Under the pieces are notes generated by a model, which did not search any database, was not told the origin of the DNA, and worked only from the letters and a program-made list of their open reading frames with translations. Source: Candidatus Babelota bacterium (lineage in GTDB: Bacteria > JAGOBX01). From it: 14,635 nucleotides of DNA. Both the position numbers and the translations under genes were made by a program. Position 1 is the first letter of the stretch. Every line of letters begins with the position of its first letter. Location of the stretch: assembly GCA_017999075.1 (NCBI GenBank), contig JAGOBX010000035.1, positions 1 to 14,635 on the forward strand, read 5' to 3'. Positions 6,896 through 13,420 of the stretch are shown here, piece by piece.

Positions 6896-8731
6896 CTACT
6901 CAACTGTAACACTTTTGGCTAAATTTCTCGGCTGATCAATGTCGCATCCAAGAAAATCCGCGATTTGATAAGCTATAACCTGTAAAGGAATCACATTTAC
7001 AATAGGCGCAAGTGCTTCTATTGTGTCAGGTAAAAATATTTTATGGTCAACAAGTTTTTCCGGAATATCTACAGATTCATTTGTAACAACTATAGTAATT
7101 CCGTCACGAGCCTTAACTTCCTGTAAATTACTTATAACCTTATCTGTTATAAAACTTTTGGTGGCTATTGTCAGTACCGGCATTTGTTCAGTTATAAGCG
7201 CTATTGGTCCGTGTTTCATTTCACCTGCCGCGTAACCCTCAGCATGAATATAAGATATTTCCTTAAGTTTCAAAGCGCCTTCTAACGCAATAGGAAAATT
7301 ATAATGTCTTCCTAAAAAAAGAAAATCAGAATAATTATGAAACTTCAATGATAATTCTTTATAATAATCAAACTTATCCAGGGCTTCCTTTATTTTTGAA
7401 GGAATTACAGATAGTTCTTTTAAATTGGTTTTATATTCCTTTTCTGAAATAATATTTTTTATTTTTGCCATATACATTGAAAACATAAATAATACAGTTA
7501 ATTGAGTGGTAAACGCTTTTGTTGAAGCCACTCCTATTTCAGGTCCGGCATTAGTATAAATTATTCCATCGCATTCACGGGATAAAGCACTCCCGCGAAC
7601 ATTGCATATTCCAAGAGATAACGCGCCTTTTTCTTTAGCATTTCTAAGCGCAGCAAGGCTGTCCGCAGTTTCTCCGCTTTGAGATATTATAAGGATTAAA
7701 TCATCTTTTGATACAGGAACATTTCTGTATCGGAATTCTGAAGCAATCGCTGCTTCCACGCAAATACCGCAAAATTCTTCAAGATAATATTTTCCAATCA
7801 ATCCCGCATGCCAGGCTGTACCGCAAGCCACTATATATATTTTTTTAATTTTTTTAAGATAATTATCATCTATTTTGCAATATCTGAATTTTATTTCTCC
7901 TGTTGAATCATCATATTTATCTTCGATAGTTTCAGTTATAACATCCGGCTGTTCGAATATTTCTTTAAGCATATAATGTTTGAACCCTTTTTTTTCAGCG
8001 GTCATAGCATCCCAGTTTATATTGGTAACAGCTTTATTCTGCTTATTGCCTTTAAAATCCATAACCTCAATATAAACAGGCGTTACAACAGCCAGTTCTC
8101 TGTCATCAAGGAAAATTATATCTTTTGTATACGGCAAAATAGCAAGCATATCAGAAGCGACAAAATTTTCTTTTTCTCCTTTTCCTATAACAAGCGGACT
8201 CCCGGATCTTGCGCAAATAATTTTATCAGGTTCTTTCAAAGATATAACGCAAACAGCATATGAACCTGTAACAAGTTCCAATGCTGTTCTAACAGCATCA
8301 ACCAAACTTGTTTTATAATTTTTTTCAATCAGATGAATCAACACTTCAGTATCAGTTTCCGATTTAAAAATATGATTTTCCTTAATTAATTCTTTTTTAA
8401 GTTCTGCATAGTTTTCAATTATTCCGTTATGAACCACAGCAAACTGCTCAGAACAATCAATGTGAGGATGAGAATTTTCATCTGAAGGCTTTCCGTGAGT
8501 TGCCCATCTCGTATGAGAAATACCAACATTTCCCGCCACTTTAATATTCTCAATTTTTTTTTGCAAATCAGAAATCTTGCCAACTGATTTATATGTCTGC
8601 AAAGCTGTTCCCGAACTATTTATAACACAAATTCCAGAAGAATCATATCCGCGGTATTCAAGCCGTTTCAAACCTGAAAATAATATTTTTATAGAACGTC
8701 TGAATCCTACGTATCCTACTATTCCGCACAT
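6896..8731 (-). CDS. glmS: Glutamine--fructose-6-phosphate aminotransferase (isomerizing)
   Basis: A 611-residue full-length GlmS. The N-terminal glutaminase half begins MCGIVGYVG, with Cys2 becoming the nucleophile after Met removal, and carries HTRWATHG (73-80) and HNGIIENY (101-108). Two SIS isomerase domains follow: the first has VACGTAWHAG (301-310) and ISQSGETADS (349-358), the second GRHYNFPIALEGALKLKE (474-491). The protein ends with the canonical DQPRNLAKSVTVE. It converts fructose 6-phosphate and glutamine to glucosamine 6-phosphate, the first step toward UDP-GlcNAc, peptidoglycan and lipopolysaccharide. Its ATG lies inside the end of the upstream kinase gene (13-base overlap), so translation is coupled and there is no room for a glmS ribozyme directly before it. 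AAAGGATG about 12-15 bases upstream may serve as a ribosome binding site. Confidence 0.98.
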   Translation of the reverse strand: MCGIVGYVGFRRSIKILFSGLKRLEYRGYDSSGICVINSSGTALQTYKSVGKISDLQKKIENIKVAGNVGISHTRWATHGKPSDENSHPHIDCSEQFAVVHNGIIENYAELKKELIKENHIFKSETDTEVLIHLIEKNYKTSLVDAVRTALELVTGSYAVCVISLKEPDKIICARSGSPLVIGKGEKENFVASDMLAILPYTKDIIFLDDRELAVVTPVYIEVMDFKGNKQNKAVTNINWDAMTAEKKGFKHYMLKEIFEQPDVITETIEDKYDDSTGEIKFRYCKIDDNYLKKIKKIYIVACGTAWHAGLIGKYYLEEFCGICVEAAIASEFRYRNVPVSKDDLILIISQSGETADSLAALRNAKEKGALSLGICNVRGSALSRECDGIIYTNAGPEIGVASTKAFTTQLTVLFMFSMYMAKIKNIISEKEYKTNLKELSVIPSKIKEALDKFDYYKELSLKFHNYSDFLFLGRHYNFPIALEGALKLKEISYIHAEGYAAGEMKHGPIALITEQMPVLTIATKSFITDKVISNLQEVKARDGITIVVTNESVDIPEKLVDHKIFLPDTIEALAPIVNVIPLQVIAYQIADFLGCDIDQPRNLAKSVTVE

Positions 8732-9774
8732 TTAATTTTTCCATCCTTTTTTAAGTTTATAAATAATTTTTTCAAATAATCCGGAACGAACTCATTTTGA
8801 ATTATAATATGATATATTCTGTTCAAGGTAGAATCAATAAATTGTTTGAAAAAAAATTTATTCTCTATAATTCCAAGTTTAACGTAAGCTGCATTTGCCT
8901 GCATCAGCCTCTGCAAACCTGTAAAATCATATTTTTTATCAAATTCACTTTCTGAAAAAATATCAAATTTGCATAAAAATTTTTTTTTATAATAATCATA
9001 AAGCTCGGCATAGCAGCCGCTAATATCTTCCGCAACATAAGGATCATTCAGCAATGAAGCAATATCATAAAAATTCGAACCAGAATATGCAGTCTGATAA
9101 TCAATAAAATAAATTTTATTTCCGGAAACTATTATATTTTGAGATTGAAAATCACGGTGTATAAAAAAACTGTTGTATCCGGCAAAACTTTTTTTATTAT
9201 TTTTATCTTCCCGCGAACTGTCAGTCAAATATGAAGCCATATATTCAAAACTTTTCATAAGCGCGGAACTGTCATAATCAGCAGCTAAATATTTATCTAA
9301 AACCATATTTCTGAAATATTCAGTTTCCCATAAATAAACAGTATTATCAAATAATCTGTCAGGATATTTTTTTATAAGCTGTTCTCCGCATTCTGACTGC
9401 ATAACCAGCAATTCATCGATGATTTTTTTGTATAAACTTGAAATTCCGATTTCTTTATTTTTTATTGAATTATAAACAATATTTTCACCAAGATCCTGGA
9501 TAAGAATATATTTTTCGTTAAGATCAACATTCAAGATTTCAGGAACATTAATTTTTGAAGATTTTAAAATTAAAGTAATATCAATAAACCGCTGAAGTTC
9601 TGTTTTATCATTATATTCACAATATATATAATTGTCTGAAACCGAACTTATCCTAAAATATTTTCTTGATGATCCGCCAGTAGTTATAGGTATAATATTT
9701 ATTTTTTCGGAACTAACATATTTTTTTAAAACATTATTCTTATAAATCAGTAAAGTGGAAATATCAATTTTCAT
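8719..9774 (-). CDS. APH/choline-kinase fold sugar kinase, AmgK-like (possible MurNAc/GlcNAc 1-kinase)
   Basis: A 351-residue protein of the aminoglycoside phosphotransferase fold. Visible elements are the ATP-loop region TTGGSSRKYFRISS (31-44), a VP..L..D pattern and LIQDLGEN (91-98), the catalytic loop FFIHRDFQSQN (203-213, catalytic Asp208) and the metal-binding FIDYQ (223-227, Asp225), followed by YDIASLLND (236-244). The IHRDFQSxN and FIDxQ pattern and the GLQRLMQANAAYVKLG segment (286-301) match the AmgK group, which phosphorylates N-acetylmuramate/N-acetylglucosamine at C1 in cell-wall recycling of Pseudomonas. A resistance role is not implied. The gene overlaps the shell-protein stop by four bases (ATGA) and glmS by 13, placing it in an amino-sugar context. 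The MurU partner is not in the window, so the substrate is inferred. Confidence 0.85.
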   Translation of the reverse strand: MKIDISTLLIYKNNVLKKYVSSEKINIIPITTGGSSRKYFRISSVSDNYIYCEYNDKTELQRFIDITLILKSSKINVPEILNVDLNEKYILIQDLGENIVYNSIKNKEIGISSLYKKIIDELLVMQSECGEQLIKKYPDRLFDNTVYLWETEYFRNMVLDKYLAADYDSSALMKSFEYMASYLTDSSREDKNNKKSFAGYNSFFIHRDFQSQNIIVSGNKIYFIDYQTAYSGSNFYDIASLLNDPYVAEDISGCYAELYDYYKKKFLCKFDIFSESEFDKKYDFTGLQRLMQANAAYVKLGIIENKFFFKQFIDSTLNRIYHIIIQNEFVPDYLKKLFINLKKDGKIKCAE

Positions 9775-10388
9775 AAATTTTTCTTTGCAGAATATGAAGA
9801 CAAAATAGTTTCAACTGCATCTTTCGCCGCTGTAACTTGCGATTCACTTCCTGATAAATGAAGCCTGCCATATCTGCCTCTGTATCTGTAATGAACCAAA
9901 TCTATATCAACTGCTTTTTCAGCTTCATTCGCTGCAATTGTTGACCAGCAAGCAGGCTGAATTTCAAGAATATACAGAGATTGTCCTGGTATCAGTAATG
10001 AGCCTTCAGCTTTACGATTTATAATTTGAGCATGGTAATCGCTTATATTAGTTATAATTTGAGAAGTTAAAATAACAGGTTTTCTAACTTCTTTATCAGT
10101 CAGTTTATATGTTTCAAGAATTTTTCTACCTGATGTCAGAACTTCGTCCTGAGAAAAAGAATGAAATTCTACTATTCCGTATTCTCTTTCTTCAAGAAGA
10201 ACTGCGGGTCTTACTGAAGTGGTTTTCACTGCTATATCTAAAACGCGATTAATCTCTATGCCAGGCTGAATTTCTATCCACATTGAAGCCATTCCGCTTG
10301 CAGGAATATCTCCGTCAGCTTGAGCTGCGGTTAAAGCGGCAAACTGGGGCTGCATTTTATCAATATAAATATAACTTATAAGTTCCAT
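9771..10388 (-). CDS. Bacterial microcompartment tandem-domain shell protein (BMC-T, EutL-like permuted type)
   Basis: A 205-residue protein built of two related halves (about 4-94 and 106-198). Each has a leading strand/helix segment and then a BMC core: MWIEIQPGIEINRVLDIAV (36-54) matches YILEIQPACWSTIAANEAEK (139-158), including a shared EIQP. The second core continues through VDIDLVHYR (160-168) and RLHLSGSESQVTAAKDAVE (175-193), the usual BMC strand and final helix. Order and length (EutL is about 219) fit the circularly permuted tandem class that forms trimeric pseudo-hexamers with a central pore in shells such as the ethanolamine organelle. It appears to be first in the minus-strand operon. 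The stop overlaps the kinase start (ATGA). The leader is A/T only with no Shine-Dalgarno. No BMC-H, BMC-P or signature enzyme is in the window, so its compartment is unknown or it has another role. Confidence 0.8.
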   Translation of the reverse strand: MELISYIYIDKMQPQFAALTAAQADGDIPASGMASMWIEIQPGIEINRVLDIAVKTTSVRPAVLLEEREYGIVEFHSFSQDEVLTSGRKILETYKLTDKEVRKPVILTSQIITNISDYHAQIINRKAEGSLLIPGQSLYILEIQPACWSTIAANEAEKAVDIDLVHYRYRGRYGRLHLSGSESQVTAAKDAVETILSSYSAKKNL

Positions 10389-10453
10389 AAAAATACTAAA
10401 AAATATTTAAAACTATTTTTTTACATTCATATATTATCTGAATATTCATTTTA

Positions 10454-10476
10454 TTTGATTAAAAAAAAAAATCAAT
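10454..10476. promoter_or_regulatory. A-tract flanked by inverted TTGATT/AATCAA arms in the divergent region
   Basis: TTGATT (10455-10460) and AATCAA (10470-10475) are inverted copies separated by a run of A residues. The A-tract sits 12-22 bases upstream of the plus-strand -35 element, where an UP element or bent DNA would act. It also lies upstream of the minus-strand operon. An operator shared by both transcription units is possible, but in such AT-rich DNA a six-base arm is weak evidence. No convincing minus-strand promoter was found; the best -10 is GATAAT (10438-10433) with a poor -35. Confidence 0.3.
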
Positions 10477-10482
10477 TTATAT

Positions 10483-10511
10483 TTGACTTTTATTATTTGT
10501 AAATATATTAT
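10483..10511 (+). promoter_or_regulatory. Sigma-70 type promoter for the plus-strand operon
   Basis: TTGACT (10483-10488) and TATTAT (10506-10511) are separated by exactly 17 bases, five of six matches to consensus in each box. The predicted start near 10518 leaves a leader of about 64 bases. The A-tract just upstream resembles an UP element. This is the best promoter-like site in the window, and it faces the 704-residue gene, the first of four closely spaced plus-strand genes. Confidence 0.6.
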
Positions 10512-10581
10512 TTTTATCTAATAATCATAGTTTTTACAATTTTTCATGTAAATTTTATTAATTTTCGGAGATGTTAATATA

Positions 10582-12696
10582 ATGAATAAAAAAATTATAA
10601 TTTTATCCGTAGTTTTACTGGTTATAATTGGCGGTGCAGGTTTCTTGTATATGGATTCTCTCATATCTTTATTCACCGGAGATAATAATAAAGAAGCTAA
10701 TTTAACTCCTCAACAACCTGCGAAAGCTCCTGCCGAACAAATGCAGCCTGTTGGAGTATTTGAAAAATCTTTTGAAAAAATTTATAATCCATTAATGAAA
10801 AGTTTTGGGCTTGAAGGTATAAACTCTGTTGATTCCATCAAATTTTTATTTAAATTTAATATAGAATTTAATGAAGAATTTATTAAACAAATGCCTAAAC
10901 CCTTACAAAAAATCAAAAATGCAGATTTTTCTTTTGGTTTAACTGCAGATAAATCCAATAATAATTATGCATTAACAGTTGAATCTGCTATAACTAAAAA
11001 AGTTAATATTGCTTTTTTAAATAATACCGGCGTTTTTTGCGTTCCTGATTTAAAAGAAATATATACCTTGTCGGTTGAAGATATTTCTAAAATGCTGCCA
11101 TTTCCAATCCCTTCGTTAAACCTTGAAAATAAAACCACCTCTTCTGAGGCTGACAGCGCAGAAAAAAAATCAGATGAAACTGAAGATGATGAAACTGAAG
11201 ATGCAAAAAAAGAAAACGAATCAAAACCGGAATCACAGCCTAAATCAGATCAGCCTGTATCTGACGACGAGGCTTCAAAAAAAACTGATAAATCCAAAAA
11301 ATTACTTGACGACATAAAAAATAATTACGACATTTCACGTGAAAAAGGCGACAATAAAAGCGTTAAAATTATTCTAAAACCTAAAAAAATAATTGAATTT
11401 GCACCCGAATCATTGATTTTGTTTGTAAATAAAAAAAGTTTCGCCATAGAAAAAATCGAAGCTGCTTCAAAAGATGTTATTACTAAAGAACCAAAAAACT
11501 CAATTGCTGTCTTGGAATACGACGCTTCAGGTAATATCACTAAATTATCGGTTTCAGAAACTCAAAAAAGCGGTGAACCCAAAAAAAGTTCATTGTCTTT
11601 AGCTTACAAAGACGGTCTGGTCGAATCTTTACAAATAGAAGCTGAAAACGTCAGTGAACAATTAAATCTAACTTATAATGAAGAAAAAAAATTGGAGAGT
11701 ATTAATTTTGAAAAAGACATTCAGGGCATAGGGAAATTATCCCTGAATATCACTGACATTTTGATAAATTCCGAATTGGAAGAAAATGATTTTGTTATTG
11801 AAGGAACTGAAAAATTCAAAAAGAAATCAAGTGAAGATTTCAATAAGGAAATAAATTCAGGAAAATTAGCCAAACGGATATGGAAACTGGATGAAAAAGC
11901 TCTGAAACAAGCAGGAAACATTATAATGTCTAATTTAATGACTGCATTTATGAGTTCCGCAAAATTAACAGTTGCCGACGCTTCTGCTGTCCAGGAAAAT
12001 AAAAAAGAAACAAAAACAGATGTTAAGAATAATAAGTCTGATGATGACGAGGATCTGGACGAAGATGAAGAAAAACCTGTTTCAAAAACCAAACCTGATT
12101 TAGAAGACAAAAAAAAAGCAGTACAAAATAAAAAGGCAGAACCCAAAAAAACAGCTAAAAATATCAAAGATGATAGCGAAGATGAAGATTCTGAAGACGG
12201 CGAAGTCGAAGAAAAACCTGTAAAAAAAGAGTCTATTAAACCTGCTAAAAAAAACAAGTCCTCAAAACCTGAAAAAAAATCAAAATTTAGTAAAAATAAA
12301 GATAATCAGGACGAAGAATCAGAAGAACAAACTTCAGTTGCCGAAGAAAAAAAAGAAAAACCTGTTAGCCATCCTAAACGCGAACCTGTTGCTGATGAAC
12401 CTGATGTTTCAGGACGAGAATATAGCGCGCAATATCTTGAAATTGTAAAATTATATAATTCGGGAAAAACCGATAAGATACAATTACTTCCAAGAATCGA
12501 AGAAATTTTAAAAGCAGAACCGACTAACGCAGAAGCACTGTATCTTGCTGCCATTATTAATTTTCAAAACATAAAAAATAATGATGAAGCGCTCAGATAC
12601 TTTGATTTAGTATTAAAACACGCAAATTTAAATAATAAAATTGACCGTCAAATTTATTATTGGTCACGAATGCTGAAAAAACAAATAATAAAATAA
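10582..12696 (+). CDS. Membrane-anchored protein with charged low-complexity linkers and a TPR-like C-terminus, function unknown
   Basis: A 704-residue protein I do not recognise. Residues 4-26 form an uncleaved-looking signal anchor, so the rest is probably outside the cytoplasm. Residues 60-180 and 250-410 look folded and rich in beta strands; VKIILKPKK (261-269) followed by LILFVNKKSFAIEKIEA (278-294) and LNITDILINSELEENDFVI (388-406) loosely recalls LolA-type lipoprotein-carrier folds, which is only a guess. Two disordered, Lys/Glu/Asp/Ser-rich linkers lie at 184-240 and 470-610; the second repeats EEKPV (496-500, 543-547) and KEKPV (591-595). The C-terminus (616-695, with LKAEPTNAEALYLAAIINFQ) is a TPR-like helical repeat. 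GGAG at 10567-10570 lies 11 bases before the ATG. A PilZ gene starts 5 bases downstream, suggesting a shared envelope role. Confidence 0.85.
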   Translation: MNKKIIILSVVLLVIIGGAGFLYMDSLISLFTGDNNKEANLTPQQPAKAPAEQMQPVGVFEKSFEKIYNPLMKSFGLEGINSVDSIKFLFKFNIEFNEEFIKQMPKPLQKIKNADFSFGLTADKSNNNYALTVESAITKKVNIAFLNNTGVFCVPDLKEIYTLSVEDISKMLPFPIPSLNLENKTTSSEADSAEKKSDETEDDETEDAKKENESKPESQPKSDQPVSDDEASKKTDKSKKLLDDIKNNYDISREKGDNKSVKIILKPKKIIEFAPESLILFVNKKSFAIEKIEAASKDVITKEPKNSIAVLEYDASGNITKLSVSETQKSGEPKKSSLSLAYKDGLVESLQIEAENVSEQLNLTYNEEKKLESINFEKDIQGIGKLSLNITDILINSELEENDFVIEGTEKFKKKSSEDFNKEINSGKLAKRIWKLDEKALKQAGNIIMSNLMTAFMSSAKLTVADASAVQENKKETKTDVKNNKSDDDEDLDEDEEKPVSKTKPDLEDKKKAVQNKKAEPKKTAKNIKDDSEDEDSEDGEVEEKPVKKESIKPAKKNKSSKPEKKSKFSKNKDNQDEESEEQTSVAEEKKEKPVSHPKREPVADEPDVSGREYSAQYLEIVKLYNSGKTDKIQLLPRIEEILKAEPTNAEALYLAAIINFQNIKNNDEALRYFDLVLKHANLNNKIDRQIYYWSRMLKKQIIK

Positions 12697-12701
12697 TAAC
12701 A

Positions 12702-13118
12702 ATGACGCAAAGTTTTGTCGAAAAGAGAAAACACAAAAGATATGATTTGCATGTTAAATTATATCTCAAGTCTGTTAATTGTTCATTTAATGATTTTTGG
12801 GCAGAAACAATAAATTTAAGCGAAAGCGGCGCTTTTATAAAAACTCCTGAAGATATAGAATTATTTGAAAGGTTTCAAGGTATTTTAGAAATTCCGGAAG
12901 ACATTAAATATCCTGAAACATTTAATAAAATCAACTTTGAAGGAATTTTTATAAGAAAAGAAATACGTCTTGCCCAGCAAATCAAGGAATATTATGCCGG
13001 GATTTATTTTGAACATATTCAAAAAGAAAAGATTTTAGAGATAAAAAAGTTCATAAATAAATTTGGAGAAAAAAATTTATTTTATAAAATCCGGGATTTT
13101 TTTATTAAGTCTGTATAA
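12702..13118 (+). CDS. PilZ domain protein (cyclic-di-GMP binding type)
   Basis: A 138-residue protein with the PilZ signature: the RxxxR motif as RKHKR (residues 9-13) and the [D/N]xSxxG motif as NLSESG (38-43), followed by GAFIKTP, and GIYF (100-103) near the barrel end. These are the residues that clamp cyclic di-GMP in the family, so binding is likely. The rest is a single beta barrel with a C-terminal helical tail, and no output domain is fused. It probably acts as an adaptor on a partner protein. The ATG at 12702 is chosen because it starts five bases after the previous stop and puts RxxxR at the usual N-terminal position. An upstream in-frame TTG at 12660 would lie inside the preceding gene. 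No Shine-Dalgarno is seen, suggesting coupled translation. Confidence 0.88.
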   Translation: MTQSFVEKRKHKRYDLHVKLYLKSVNCSFNDFWAETINLSESGAFIKTPEDIELFERFQGILEIPEDIKYPETFNKINFEGIFIRKEIRLAQQIKEYYAGIYFEHIQKEKILEIKKFINKFGEKNLFYKIRDFFIKSV

Positions 13119-13126
13119 TAACAAAT

Positions 13127-13417
13127 ATGAGATATTGTATATTATTGAGATATAATTCATTATATTCTGAAGTTATGGATAATTTTTTGTCAGAAACTAA
13201 AATTTCAGATTATATATTTACTAACAATATAGATTTTGTTAATTACGACGAAAGAATAAATAAAATCCGCCCGCAAAAAAGTATCGGTCTGATAATAACG
13301 TTAAATGATAATGAATTAATAAAATTCGAAAAATTATTTAACGAATTAATATCTGCCAACAATGATTTAAAAAACAAAATAAAATATTTTGTATCTCCAA
13401 TTTATAAAGAAGGGTAA
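13127..13417 (+). CDS. Small protein of unknown function, 96 residues
   Basis: I do not recognise this family. The pattern of a strand (YCILLRY, 3-9), a helix (about 13-24), a strand (ISDYIFTNNIDF, 26-37), a strand (SIGLIITLN, 52-60), a long helix (61-78) and a final strand (IKYFVSPIY, 85-93) would fit a beta-alpha-beta-beta-alpha-beta, ferredoxin-like fold; this is inferred by eye. There is no signal peptide or membrane segment. It lies 8 bases after the PilZ gene and 3 bases before the Ste24-type protease, so it is almost certainly translated as part of that operon. Its last bases (GAAGGG) double as the ribosome binding site for the protease. Codon use resembles its neighbours. Confidence 0.68.
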   Translation: MRYCILLRYNSLYSEVMDNFLSETKISDYIFTNNIDFVNYDERINKIRPQKSIGLIITLNDNELIKFEKLFNELISANNDLKNKIKYFVSPIYKEG

Positions 13418-13420
13418 ATA

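Noticed and set aside
8732-8800. glmS ribozyme/riboswitch upstream of glmS
   Set aside because: The glmS start lies inside the upstream kinase coding region, and no glmS-ribozyme-like leader is visible.
8719-9774. Antibiotic (aminoglycoside) resistance gene
   Set aside because: The APH fold is shared with many metabolic kinases. The motifs and the glmS overlap favour an AmgK-type amino-sugar kinase, and there is no mobile-element context.
11721-12257. A 178-codon minus-strand open frame, Ser/Phe-rich, opposite the linker region of the 704-residue gene
   Set aside because: It is the antisense of Lys/Glu/Asp-rich codons (AAA/GAA read as TTT/TTC), which produces Phe/Ser runs. There is no ribosome binding site and the plus-strand gene is well supported.
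12660-12701. N-terminal extension of the PilZ protein from a TTG start
   Set aside because: It would overlap the end of the preceding gene by 37 bases, has no ribosome binding site and lies before the usual PilZ start. The ATG at 12702 fits better.
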